This document shows positions 1 through 13,520 of a DNA stretch of 64,000 bases, one piece after another (the stretch's first letter is position 1; each line of letters starts with the position of its first letter). The notes under the pieces are model-generated. The model saw only the letters and a list, made by a program, of their open reading frames with translations, was not told where the DNA came from and searched no databases. Origin of the DNA: Trichoplax adhaerens (Eukaryota > Placozoa > Uniplacotomia > Trichoplacea > Trichoplacidae); NCBI RefSeq assembly GCF_000150275.1, contig NW_002060951.1, positions 67,329 to 131,328 on the forward strand. The letters are read 5' to 3'. Position numbers and translations under genes: made by a program.

Positions 1-136
1 TATTAATAATACATTACTGAATTGTATTAACTCCAAAAGTAGTTTTCAGGTAGGATTTAGTAACCTGCATAATTAGATATTTAACTGGGCAAATAATAGT
101 AGTGTGTATTTACCATTCATATCATTCAATTGACAG

Positions 137-3100
137 GAGCATACGAGATTTTGTCACCATTTGTTTTCGTCCATATAAAACTAACAAAGAAAGAGGTATG
201 TGATTATTTAAGCTCCAGGTAGCTTAATACTTGAGACTTAGCACTTTTTGTCAGAAAATAGAAAGATAAATCTGTGCTCTTCTTCATGCCGGAATTTTTC
301 TAATCGATCGATAATCTAAGTAGCAAGTCATTAATAGAAATATTTGCCACAAATCAAAATATTTCCTGGACTGATTAATTCAATACGAAGATGAAACAAT
401 TCCTCTAACAGTTCATTCGTGTGCAATTAGAATAATTTCTTCTATTTTGAAATTACTGAATTTAATACATATTTCTTTAATAATTCCATCAAGGTTACTC
501 TTTTTTTCCTTACTGTTGTGGCTGCTATTGTTTCTGTTTGTTTTTTCCAATCATTATGGTATGTCGAATTGTTTCAATGTAACCTATTTATCTAAAATAG
601 TTTATACGAATTTATATTCTAGATAAATTGACCAGGATATCAGCCTGTGTTTATTAGCTTAATATTTCAAAATAAGTTTATTAACGAGTTTTAACATACG
701 TCAGAGCATTTTATTGTGATAGAGGGTTCGAAGAGTCGGTAGCTACGGACTTAATAGCCATTCACAGAAAATATGAAAGGGATTTTAATAAAATTATATA
801 ATGTATTATAGATAGTAGCGGAGGTACGATGCGTTAGTTATGGTAGATCAGCGAGTAAGCTGTAGCGTAGTAACTTGAGGAAGTACTACTAGTGCGACTA
901 GTGTAACTGACAAATCTGAGGCAGAAATCATCAGTATTATAGATTAAGAGATAGAACACATGTAAAGAACAGGATTGCAGAATTGGACATGACATTTATC
1001 ATAAACGGACAGTGTAATAGCAAATGATTGCAGAAAACAGCGAAAACTGTAGGTGCTATAAATAACTAAACATAACGAGCTATATTTGAGTATAGTAGAA
1101 ATCGACTGTAAAGCTCTCTATACTCGATACAATACAAATTGTATATATTTAAGATTATGCTAAAGGCTACAGTGAATTCTAAATACACTACATTTATAAC
1201 CAAAAGCCTTTAAAATATTGTACTCTTTCAATTACCAAAAGTAGTAATTGCTTCGTAAAAATTCTGTATTAGACCATAACAAATAATCTACGGTACTGTA
1301 CATAGGTAAAGGAATGAATCTATGTACAAGACCATGAAGAAACTATTGCCATAATATTTTATTATAAATTGCAGATTATGTTAAGAGGATAATAATATCT
1401 GCTGGCGATAAAATATTTAGTAGCAATCATTATTGGTTTGACAACTTTCATTGTAATGCTAGCGCCTATAATGTCTTACCGACAGTTTCTCATATCAATA
1501 GTTAACACTTGGTAACTAAAAGCTTTGAAACAGTATTTATTTCTTAAGAATTAATAACATTGATGAGAGGGCACAAATTCATATATAAAGTAGAAACTAT
1601 AATCTTCGACGAATATATGAAGATTAATCCGTATAAAACTGTGCAAAAACTAATGTTATAACGTTTTATGTCAAATTACCTATTAATTCTTCCAAGTATT
1701 AGCATTTACCAATATTAAACATGTAAAATATTACTTTTATAATCTTCCTCATAATATTAGGGCATACGCGGTTTTACGAATAGTTCCTCAAACTTGCCAA
1801 GATGTTCCACATTCGTGGGATAGTCAATTTAGCATAGCGGATAATTCAACTCATCCAAATTGTAATATTTCGCTCGCCTGGTAGGTCAATAATATTTAGT
1901 TAAGTGATTTTAACCGGCCTATATTAAATTATAGAAAGTTTTAAATTACAGTTTGTGATTGAACGGCATTGATTATATTACTCTAGGGCCCATCGTGAAG
2001 GAGTTGTATGCGCAATACCAATGTTACGGGTATGTAAAAGTACTGAAATAGTTGTAATAAAAGTATAAATTTATTTAGAGAGATCCCAGGCATAATACGA
2101 TCATCAAGCATAGATAAAAAAATATGCGTTGCTCTGGTATAAGATTATTTTTAACTATGGACATAAAAAATAGTATAGCACGGGAGCGATCATGCAAGTA
2201 TAAGACTATGTATTAAAGAACTATACCCAATTACGCATAGATTTGTTGCTGCGGATGTTTATAAATAGAAGAAGAATTTTAATGTAAGACTATTTTCAGA
2301 AAGTCATTCAGGTGGTGATATTGTGTAGGATATCACATTAAAGAAGAATAGTTGTAGCATAAATATTTGGTTATTATATAAAGCCATGCGTATAACCAGT
2401 ATTTCCAGATACATCAGCAGTAATTGTAAGACAATGTAAATCTATTTTTAAGAGATTCATGAATAGTGCTACTGCTTCAGATATATAATGGTAGTGGAAT
2501 AGTCTCACCATAAGTATAAGCTAGGGTGTAAATCACTACAACTATGGACATTTAAATATAAGAGAAGAGTCGTAATATTACGCTGCAACTAAGAAATTAT
2601 GAATAGGAAATTATTGCTGCAAGTACTGCATTTAAATTACTGTATATATTGCAAGACTATTTTTAATGAGTTTTGCCTGTAGTTAATAAATTGCTAAAGG
2701 TACTGTATTTGAGGTTATTTTTACGATATCAAACATCGATATCAGATACTCTTTATGGGCTGTGGAAATAACACCATTGCAAGGGGGTATATGAAAATAG
2801 TAGAATGATTTTAGCATAGAATTGAGACACTTTCATGAAATTATGTGCATAGTACCAAAATTATGGATATCTAGAAAGAATAATAGAGTCCCTATCTAAT
2901 TACAGTAACTAATCATTTAAGACTCGGAGCCAAATGATTCTAAATCGGTGATATCAAAGTATTTGAGGCACTAATACATTATTATGCTGTTACTTTTTTC
3001 TAGTAAGACTACATTGGAAGATAGAGTTAATTATTTCAGTAAAATTTTATCCTCGAAATAGATACATAAATGCAAATCATACATTTTATTTTATTGAAAT

Positions 3101-4961
3101 TTTTAGATTGTTCGTGCCTACTACCCAGAGTACGACTGGATTGCTGTATTAAGTGCCATTACCTTATTTTTGATGATGACACTAAGTTATATCTGTAATA
3201 CTTTGACTATGGCCAATGTTAGTAAGTATCAATGTCTGAACATCTTTGCAAAAAGCATTTACTTTGTATTAAATTAAGAAAACATTAGAATTAATATCTG
3301 ATACTAGTTGCAGTCATGAATATACTCATATACTTATGCACAGCCATTACATTTACCTAACAAATTTACCCTGATATGTCAACACTGATCAAATACAGTT
3401 GCAGGCATTATAATGTCTTCGCAAGAAAAGTTATGGGGAAAAATACAATATAAACATGACGAAAATACTACCCAGAGTTATATACGTAAAGAGTAAGTAC
3501 CGCTATAATATAGTCGAGAAGTTAAATTGGGCAGTGCGATCTAGTAATTCAATATACGATAGCAGTATAGCTAGCGTAGTTAATCTGGAAACATTAGACC
3601 TAATTATTGATAAATTGCTGAACTATGGTAACCAAATGATAGAAGACATTTCGTCTTGATGGAAAGAGGACTCTTTGATGATAATAGATCAAAAGTGTTA
3701 GAACTTAAAATTTGACAGTCTTTCTATTCAGCGCCATCATTACATTATTAGCAGCTATATAACGATTGATCAATCTTGATAAATTAAAGGTTTAAACTTA
3801 ACAATGAATAAAAATTGTTTAACTAGTATGTATCATATACAAGTAGTAGCATTCTTGTCATTTCCATATCCATACCTTTGACAGCTGGATACCAATGACA
3901 TCGTTTTGATTGAACAAAAAATTGAACAACTACTAAAAATTATGGTATTTGAACTTATTAGCATTTATAGTATAACGGGCTACCTTATTATTACCACCTT
4001 GATATTTTTAGCAGCCTTTTTCAATCCAAGGGTAAGATAAATTTGGTTTTTGGAATACTTTGTATTGGTAGTTAATTTAAAACTAACCATTATGATAACT
4101 ATGACTACAAAATAATATTACAGGCATTTATTATCATTCTTCAGTATGGAATGACAACCGCAAATAATATTATTGGAGGAATACTAGTACCAATTATGGT
4201 CATTCGATCTTATTTTAGCCTTGCCAGGTTAGATAATGCTATGAGTATATAGTCCAATCAACATATGAACTTATTATTAGGGCTGCGAAACGAAATAAAA
4301 TTAACTTACTTCAAAGTGGAAAATATTATAAGTATTAAAATCTGTAACGATAAATGAAACACTCATTTATTTGAAATCAGGACGCGCAATGCAATATTTC
4401 AGCGTCAATTTTACACGCCAATCCGTGCTGGACTATTTGTAGTATTAATACTTAACTATATGAAACAACAAGTGCAGTTAAGATTGGAATATAAAACGCT
4501 AATAAAGTAGCATAGATTTAAATTAATATACATCATTCTATCAATACTGCTTTTAGTAGTAATCTTTATAATGTACAATCAATGAGCCTTTCCAAATATT
4601 CTTAAAATTGTTTAGATGCGGTTACTGATTTTATCACGCTAAAATACGACATTATATGCATAAATTAGATACATATTTCGGTTTCTTATTGTATTACATC
4701 GGTAGTAACCTTAAGAATTATTCAGATCGAGTCTTATTAAACCATAATTGAACTCACTTACAAAGTTGTTGTAGCTGTTACATTTATATCAGCATACATT
4801 TGCTGGTTGATATTAACTACTGGAATTTTCTGTTTCTTTTTGATTGTAGACATTTGGCAATACCAGTGCCTATGAATATAGCTAGTTACATTTTATTCGG
4901 AATATCAACACTCTTTTTCTTATCGCAATTAATTTATGCTATTGTAGCACTTGCTAGCTAA
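137..4961 (+). CDS. Multi-pass membrane protein, copy A (5' end outside window; APC/AAAP transporter-like)
   Basis: Partial gene that begins before the window. Exons read: 137-195, 494-558, 1761-1880, 1987-2029, 3107-3221, 3405-3492, 3962-4031, 4124-4227, 4850-4961 (TAA stop), all phase-compatible, giving about 257 C-terminal residues. The protein alternates hydrophobic helices with short loops. Between helices lies a loop with two cysteines (RIVPQTCQDVPHSW, then NCNISLAW), followed by a basic stretch and PEYDWIAVLS, then three more helices ending IYAIVALAS. Every exon has the same length and phase as its counterpart in copy B downstream, apart from 120 versus 123 bases in one, so A and B are tandem duplicates. 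The glycine/proline-rich helix followed by KLTKKE resembles helix 6 of amino-acid permeases. That is inference; I do not recognise the family firmly. The intron 559-1760 contains an interspersed repeat. Confidence 0.65.
715..1195. repeat. Interspersed repeat R1, copy 1 (inside intron of copy A)
   Basis: About 480 bases that align over their whole length, with many substitutions and small gaps, to 7668-8123. Shared blocks include TGTGATRGAGGGTTCGA at the left end, GGTAGATCAGCG in the middle and TTCTAAATACACTACA at the right end. No open frame or terminal inverted repeat was seen. The GGTTCGA block resembles a tRNA B box, so a tRNA-derived short element is one possibility. An unrelated old non-autonomous element is another. 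Confidence 0.6.
2030..3106 (+). other. Long intron of copy A with low-complexity repeats
   Basis: This 1,077-base intron has no exon that I can support. It repeats loose variants of a short motif (ATAAGACTAT, TGTAAGACTATTTT, GCAAGACTATTTTTAA) between about 2140 and 2670, which suggests a decayed short tandem repeat. The matching intron in copy B (11639-11791) is only 153 bases and lacks it. Confidence 0.35.
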
Positions 4962-7900
4962 ACATGCGTAGTGTAGTCTAATTAATTTTAGGTCCATCAT
5001 ATAATCTAGATTTGCATCATCTTAATTTTAATTCTATTTCCGAATGGATGTAATAAATGGAGACACTCCAGATTAATATTACAATCCCAATGTCTTCAAC
5101 GCATCACCAGTCAATCAATAGCATATAGATAGTCGAGAGTATTACTAATGCTTTACTATTATCATTGAAATTTTTTGCGTAGTATGATTTTAAATTATTT
5201 TCTACCTAGTGTAGCTACGGTACTATCATTATGATCATTATCATTCAGAATTGTTAGCATACCAGTAGAAATCGTCGAATAAATTGTGCAGTATTTCTGT
5301 TCTTGTTTTGATGAATTTGGCTATTAAAAGATGGAATTAGATTAAAGGCAATCTAATTAGTCATATAATACGGTACACGAGTATTTTCATAGAGCTAACA
5401 ACAACTATTATTTTGGTGTATTTATATTTCTCGGTAAGCAAGCCAAGAATGGGCTCAGTTTATACTAGAAAATGTAGAAAAATTTCCCTAACACTGTACA
5501 GCATATTCTTTAAAATCACCTTTATTGAGTAAAAGGTATGAACTATTTTACAGATACAGCCTGAAGTACTTAATTATTTATTCCAAGATGATGCAGTACT
5601 CAAGATCATCTCAGATAATTATAATTACGTACTCGCAGATTCTATTACAGACAATACACGATAACATCTTAGCCTACATCATGCGTACGTAAAATATTAA
5701 CGTATACTGGTTACATATACCGGCATATACAACTGTCTTTGGGTGAACAATTTGAGAAGATAACTCATAATAGATAATTTAGACTTACAGTATTGTTTGC
5801 TCTACAGTATGTCCTTCTATATACAGTATGCATAGTATAAATGTTGTGAATCTCACTCCTACATATTACTTGATAAAATGCAGCAACGGAAAAATAAAAT
5901 CATGCCTTAAAAGGTAGAGGATGGTGGGCTTAGATTTTGTTTAGTAGAAAGCTTATATATAGTAGATACAGTCATGCCACAAATCATAATTATTGTATAG
6001 AAGAAGATATTATTTGTTCTTAATGTATTTTTACTACTTTATTTCATTGTTCATCATACTCATATTTTGATATGTTCTGATATCATATGATATATTTTGA
6101 TCCTTCATATAAGTATTTATTAATTCTTTTTGCCATGTGTATAATTGTAAAAAGCAAGAATGGAAAGATAGATAGGCTCATATCGTAAATGAAGAAAATC
6201 ATTATAATGATTTACGAATCAATGTATAACTATATCATCAATTATTTATGAATTATAATCTGATTCTACTGTATTTTTCAGAATTTAATTTATCCATCGC
6301 CAATATTAAATGTACATGTCTTATTATATTATTATTCTAGAATTTACAATACAATCGATACATACATACGAATGTAACATAATAGAACATCTATATCTTG
6401 CTTCGAGTATGAGAGAGTAAACTATAATGATAAAGGATAGATTAATAATTAAAAGTGAGGAGAAAGGATCGCATATAAATATTTTTGGGTGAGAAAAAAC
6501 ATTTCCATAACTAAGTCATTAATCATACTACCTTGGAATACGATGTTAATCGGTGAAGCAATTAAATTTTTAATACATAATTATTCTGTTAATGCTTTAC
6601 TATGATGGAATTGAAGTCTAACCGATACATCTTATTTAGAATTCTAAGTACATATGTATGTTGTAGCTAAAGCCGGTAATATGGCTGACCACTTTCATAT
6701 TAATTCCTACAAATCAATACTTATGTAAAATGGCTATAATTATACGATCATGCAAGGCTAATATAACGACGATACGATTTGTATGGCAAGTATACAAGTT
6801 CTAGTCTCGGTAATAAAATGTCCAGGTAGTCATGCACAAAAATAAGACAAAGGTCAATTCCACACCTCATGATGAAGTGATTGATACATTAAAGAGCCGA
6901 GGATGTGTTGATGGTATCTTATTTAAGCACAGTAATTCAATTAATTAATGACGTAATGTACGTAAATACTTATAAAATATTATAATCGGATTACTGAATG
7001 TCTAACTACGATCCTTAATGGATTTCTAAGTCCATGCATAGCTCCGAATTTTTATTAATTATAATTCAGTTATCCATATGGTTATAACAAACTATCAGTA
7101 AGTCTGCCATAGCCATGCTTTACAATAACTTACAGTCCTGGAACTATTCCATTATAGCTTGATAACATGGCTAATCCTTCTGCTTTCTGTGGCGAATATT
7201 TCAAATATTTTATCGTCTGTAAGTGCACAATAAGTAACTTTGTTATTCATTTAGATCATCATATTGATATGAAGTTAGAATTAAATAAATCATAATAGAA
7301 TTTTCTTCAAGAAAATCCTTAAGTGACATAAAGTAGATCCTTTTACCTAAGGTAGAGACAGGCTAGGCTACTTTAATCCCGAATATGTTTTGGCGGAGGT
7401 ATGTTCTGGTCTACTACACCGACAGTAATAAGCGTTCATATATCGATTGATACTAATATTTCTCGAGAGATCTATTAAGTTAAACTTTGTATACCATTCT
7501 AGTGACTATTTCGCAATTATTGATCGCATTTACCCTGTATAGTGCCTCATACGAAGTACAGAATAAAGATGTCAATTTATAGTACTTACTTTTGCTATGA
7601 CACTGCTACTTATCTATAGCAAATGTAAAATGCGGACTGTATCCAAACAGTTTAAAATAATCCTTGCTGTGATGGAGGGTTCGATATCTCAGAGGATTGA
7701 GATTTAGTTGCCATTTACAATTAGTACACCAAAGGTTGTATAAAGTTATACTTTGTTTTAAGTAGTAAAGTAAGTACAGTGAGGTAGTTACGGTAGATCA
7801 GCGTGCAAGCTGTCGTGAGTAATGTGTGAAGACTAACCAGGAAACTAACGATTTCTGGGGTGGAAATCGGCGGTATTTGTATTTTAAAGATAGAATACAT

Positions 7901-8908
7901 GCAGAGAATAGCATTGTAGAATTAGATACAACATATACCATAACAGGTCACAACATAACTGATGATTGTTGCAAACAGCGAGTACTGTAATAACTAAATG
8001 CAGTAGCCTATATATGAATGTGAAGTAAGCGGGCTGTAGATATGTCTAAGTATAAGAGCAATACAACATGTCTATATTTAAGAGTAGAATATAGTTACAG
8101 TATATTCTAAATACACTACACTTGCATATGTTGGGTTTGATTGCAACCTTTTATTTACACTAGATGGCTTTTACTTATGCCTATACATCTCGTCTTCGCC
8201 GGGAGGTAAATATATTGGGAAAGATTGATAAATTATCGGAAAGTCCAAGTCTTGCCAAGTCTACATAATAGCAAGTGATAATTAAAGGAGTGCTCAAATA
8301 TTCCTACGACAGCTTCAAATAATTATAATTTGCCTTTAGTAGCATGCTACTCAATTTATAACTTCGCTATTTCGAACAACCCAAAATTTGTAGCTAATTT
8401 TTTTTTAGTTCTAATAGAAATTTCGGTATCATAACTATTTTATTATAGCGATTTCAGCTGATTAAAGTAGTAATCTACATTAAATTTGTACTAGTAATAC
8501 GAAATAAAGCATCATGTGAAGTAGAATAGTCGCTGGGCTAATTAAAGTAATTATAGATGATTACCGGTGTGATGAAACGTTGTACTTCTACTATTAGTAC
8601 TAGGTACATTAGATACATCTATTTAATCTTAACACATCTTATAAAAACCAATAGTAACGATATTTAACTTTGACGATATCGAATACGATCTTTAAGAAGG
8701 CTCTCAATAGTGCATACTTTGCTATCATCTATCTAAAGAGGTCTTATCATTTATTAATATCGATTTGCCTATTAAAAACTTAGCATTAATTTAGACCGCA
8801 TCTAGTTGCCTAGATAGCATCGCTATATTAGAACTATCACGATATGCTATATGAAGCGGATGCTAATGAAATTAGTACCGTGCGATAATTTCAATAATCA
8901 AAACTTGC
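4962..8908. other. Intergenic, no gene seen
   Basis: Nearly 4 kb between the two transporter-like paralogues. Reading both strands for splice-bounded open segments gave nothing resembling the neighbours or another family. The only structure I can support is copy 2 of repeat R1 at 7668-8123. The stretch at about 6040-6130 is simple AT-rich sequence. Confidence 0.5.
7668..8123. repeat. Interspersed repeat R1, copy 2
   Basis: Same orientation as copy 1 at 715-1195. It starts TGTGATGGAGGGTTCGA and ends near TTCTAAATACACTACA, with scattered substitutions and small gaps between. It lies about 800 bases upstream of the putative first exon of copy B, whereas copy 1 sits inside an intron of copy A. 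The two insertions are therefore not simply products of the gene duplication. Confidence 0.6.
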
Positions 8909-11900
8909 ATGATCGATGTAGCTTTGCCTTCTGTTGTTGATCTTTCTGGATTACCACCACTCATTGTGAGCTTCTGCTTAAACATTGTTCTCCAAGTAAG
9001 ATCGCTAGAATATTGTAAAATCTTACATTATTGTATTTTATGATTAAGAAGTACGCTAGTCCATATGCTAACTGATCACGTTAACTATCTACATTGGTTA
9101 TTTTTATTGAATTTCTTATACAAACAGAGTTCTATCATTTATGCTTACACTACATTAATGCAGCAAGCTCGAATCATTATTTTTTCCAGCCTAGATACTA
9201 ATCACTTACAGGTAGGCATAGGCTACTAAATTTTGTCATTTCTATCACGAAAGCGTGCTATACTCTTTTTAAATACTCTTAATTGTATGCTGTGAATTAG
9301 CATAAGCACAGTACTCATATAGTAAATATTCTAACTCTATCAATCAAGGATAGTGATAAGGAAGACGAAAATTCTCCAATACTAGCGCCGATCAGCTTTG
9401 AGGAAATTGATAAAAAAAATCAAGCCAATAAAGTTCTTGTTACTTCTAGTGCAATTGGTGGTATTTTTTTACCAATTTTCGGTCAAATCATTTTTAATCT
9501 CTTCGTTATTCTGCTCTTGTTAGTTTCAAACCTATAGTTTATCAAGCTACTTAACTTTATAAAACTACATGAACTAGATTACCTTTTTATTGCGCACTCT
9601 ATATTGTGCATTTTAGTGAATAAAAAATAAACGATTTTTATGATATAGAGTTATTTATTACCTTTACGAAGGACGAATATAGATATTTCTATGTCTAGAG
9701 TAGTTGAATTTAATATATTTTTTTCAGTATGCCACCTATGATTTCGGCTGCATTAGGAGGTTCTCAAAGCTTTGCAGCTTTGATTGGAGTCAAGTAATAC
9801 TATTGTATAAATATTCTTTACTTTTGAGTAAAATTTAATTATAATTTCAATATTTTCCTCTATAGCTACAACTACATTATCGGTCCATATGTATGGATTT
9901 TTGCTATTCTATCTATGATTGCCCATCGTGTACTACATTACTCTATACCAATTATGGCAGGATTGAAATATGTCTTATTGTTAACAATTGTAAGTTGTGT
10001 TCAAATTAATGTTGGGCAATTTTTTAAATGGATAAATATTGAATAAGATACCTACAAATTATTTAAGCATTTTCTTGAATTAAATTTTATTAGAGTGATG
10101 CTTTGTTTCTTATAACGTATATTTACGGATAATGAATGTTATGAAATTTTTAAAAACTAGATTATCGGATGTCTATGTATTGGGAATAAAGCTGATATTG
10201 TAGCACATACTAATTGGGATTATATAGCCTCTCCTCTGTTATTTTCAACATTTACAATAGGCAAGTGCATGAGGTTACTTTCCTAATTCAACTGCTAATG
10301 AAAAATAACCTACTGTATATTCAAGATATAGACATTTTATCGATCATTTTAGTATAAAAGTAAGATTCACTTTATTGCTGTTATCATTTTTTTAACCTAG
10401 GTCATACATGTATATTGATTTTATAGTATCAATTTATTGATTCATGTTTTAAATTTTATTTAAATGCAGGGGGTTTCGAAATTATGGCTCCTACTATGTT
10501 TGCAAGTATTAATCTAAAAAAACGAGAGGTAAGAAATTGTACGGGGTAAATGACAATGTATTTATCGGAAAATTGGACTAGTTATAGTAGTAACGACATA
10601 GAAAAATAATAATACATTTGTCGGTAAATTGGGCTAATTAGGGCAGTTACGATGTAGAAAATAATTATGATGTTAGCTATAAAGAAATTACACTAATTTA
10701 TAATTTTATAGTGTACTTTGCATGCAATCGATGTATGATTGCGTTCCAGTTACCGTTTTTGAATATATTTGATTCAATATTATAAAAACATCCTCAACAG
10801 TGATGAATACTAATGGATTACATAACCTAGTAAATGTAGACGGAACTAGGTAGAGAATTATTTTATTCCATTTTCTGACTTTTAATTAAAAATCATTTAA
10901 ATAATATAGATTATTTTGTTCCTGGTCGCTATAATAAGTGCTATAATTACCATTGCATTTATTCAAGCTCTGTGGTAAGTATAATACTATGTAATTCATT
11001 TTAGCTATAACATGTGTATCTATATAGATTTTTAGATAAAACATATGATAAATAAGGTATTTCATTTACTATAAGCGGTATCAATTACTACTATAAAATT
11101 ATCATAATTAGTTGCCTTTTTACCTTATATGATTTACTTATATCCGTACTTCGGAGAAATTGAAAGTTTCCTTCTTTACACGGTGATTTCATCTGCAGGA
11201 CAGCCGCAGTTTTAAGAATAGTACCGCAGACATGCCAAGATATCCCATATTCATGGCATGATCAATTTGGAATTGTAAATGACACCGATAGTCCTATCAG
11301 GTGTAATATTTCGCTTGAATGGTATGAGCCTAACTATTTTACTTTGCTTTAATATAATTTATATATAGTATTAACATCCAGAAGTAAATATGTCGTTATA
11401 AGATATGGAAAATTGTGAAACTGTTTATTATGACTTATTCGAATATGTACGAGTGTGTGCGTATAGTTTGGATATTAATGGAAAATAAATTTCATACACA
11501 TAATAGCGACAAAAGATACTGCATACTGTTTTTGGTATAGTATAAAGCTAACATTTTATGCGATACTGATTAGTTGATTACCTTGGTTAATTTAGGGCGA
11601 AAAGGCATGGAGTTCTATCCATAATACCCATGATGAAAGTAATTTTAATTAAATACAAATTATTGACTGTAGTATATATGATAGCATCAGAGAAAGCTGT
11701 TAATGTTCGATGTTATTGAATTATACTATCTAATTACTATTATAGCTAATAGGTCAACCTATTCATTTTTTTAATTCTAATACTAACATAGATCATTAAA
11801 AGCCGTTATCCGGAATATAACTGGATTGCATCTTTCTCCGCTGGAACTTTATTCTACATGATGTCAATCAATTTTATTTGCAACGCATTGGTATTAGCGA

Positions 11901-13520
11901 ATAACAGTTAGTTTTTTAGACTATGACCATCGATGGCCGAGGAACTACAATTAATATAAATGCTATTTTTATAAGTCTTAGATATTATTAAGTCTTGTTG
12001 GTGTGATATCTATCGGTATGAAACATCGTAGGTGCAGTATTATTAGTTACCGATGCATATCTATATCTTATACAAATTTGACCATGAATGCCTTATAGCA
12101 TGGTTAAGATTGTATTATATAATGTAATCATATATGTTGATTCCTATTGTTTGTAGATAACATTGTAGATGTTTCTTTACTTACACAGTGTATGCACTAT
12201 CAATTATACCGATATGTGAACTCATTCACTAAATATTTCTGCGTGATTTGCGAAATTTAAGTATATTTTGTGATTGATTTCAATATAGTAACAGGTGTAA
12301 TTACCTTTATGCAAAAATTGTTTAATCGTAAGAGACTTGAAGATGCTTCTCGTAAAGTTGATATCGTTAGTACAGAGTAAGTAGTTTACATGATGAGATA
12401 CAAAATAAGCCGATAATTAAAATGCTTTTTTCCGTAATTTAGCTTCATATTTAATTAATCATTTTATTACATTCAACGTTTTTCAAATAGCCTCTACACT
12501 ATGATAGGGTATTTCTTGGTAATCGCAATCATATTCTTAATAGCTTTTTTCAATTCTAAGGTATTGTCTCGATTCATATCAAAACTAGTTTGTTTACCAT
12601 GATTGTAACATTGACTACACTATGTATGCAAGTAGCGAATGTAAAATATTATAAATAATTGAAGAATTACTAAAATTGAAGCCTTACTATAAACAACAAA
12701 TCTATAAATATATTCATTTGTTAACTTCACGCTATGATAAATTAAATAATACGAATGTTAGTGTTGATTAATTAGATCTGTTTTGCAGCTCTTTCATAAC
12801 TACACTAATAAATTAAAAATTGTCTTCCACTAAAAAGTAGTTCCGAATTTGATTTAAATAAACTTGAATATTCACTTCAAGATAGATATCAGAATAGAAT
12901 AATATCGTAATTTTGTAATCATAATTAATACTCGTATTATGCAGAACTATAATATTGAATAATCGATCATAATTTTTTAAGTTATGGTAATCAATCATAT
13001 CGGTTCTTTAATGCCAGGCATTTATTGTAGTGTTAGCCTATGGAGCTACGTCAGGAAATAACATCATTGGTGGGATTGTCCTTCCAATAATGTTTGTTCG
13101 TTCGCATTTCAGCCAAGCAAGGTAATTTGAAGAAATGTTAGCCAAAATATTTTTTAACTGAATCTATTTGCCTTAGCATATATTGATATATACCTATGAC
13201 ATCATGCAATATTAAAATAGCATAAGCTATATCAAGAGACTACGTACAATTGCGGACAATATGATTGCATTACATTACACACTAGATTTAAATGTTATAA
13301 ATAGACGTAGCTAACCGAGATTACATTTGATTGATTAAAAGACTCAAATTTGCATATTTACAGAGAGTTCTGATGATTAATATTAAATTATTTTATTTTA
13401 CATTGCAGGCATTTGGAAATTCCTCTACCGTTACATCCTATCGGATACATCCTGTTTGCCATAGCTGCTATTTATCTAAACGTGCAGCTGGTTTATGCTA
13501 TCATTAAATTGGCGAGTTAA
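8909..13520 (+). CDS. Multi-pass membrane protein, copy B (APC/AAAP transporter-like)
   Basis: Paralogue of copy A. Firm exons: 9728-9793, 9866-9989, 10161-10260, 10470-10528, 10910-10974, 11199-11321, 11596-11638, 11792-11906, 12289-12376, 12491-12560, 13018-13121, 13409-13520 (TAA stop). All phases agree. The 5' end is uncertain: 8909-8995 (MIDVALPSVVDLSGL) and 9349 to about 9481 (DSDKEDENSPIL, then VLVTSSAIGGIF) are plausible first exons, but the junction from the second to 9728 does not fit in phase, so an exon may be missing. About 430 residues with roughly ten helices. The helix with GGFEIMAPTMFASINLKKRE and the glycine-rich first helix suggest a LeuT-fold amino-acid permease. This is inference. 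The intron at 10261 starts with GC instead of GT. Confidence 0.6.
10261..10469 (+). other. GC-AG intron in copy B
   Basis: The exon ending ACAATAG is followed by GCAAGT, a classic GC donor context. The next exon starts after TGCAG at 10469. Joining them keeps the frame and produces FTIGGFEIMAPT, which matches the reading in copy A downstream of the junction. No GT donor in the right phase is visible nearby. Confidence 0.7.
10557..10667. repeat. Small intronic tandem duplication (2 x ~55 bp)
   Basis: Two adjacent diverged copies of about 55 bases in the copy B intron after exon 10470-10528. Each holds a variant of TTATCGGAAAATTGGACTAG followed by a GTAACGA-like block and GTAGAAAATAAT. Confidence 0.6.

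Noticed and set aside
725-737. tRNA gene suggested by a GGTTCGA B-box-like block
   Set aside because: No cloverleaf, A box or acceptor stem can be formed around it. It is part of repeat R1.
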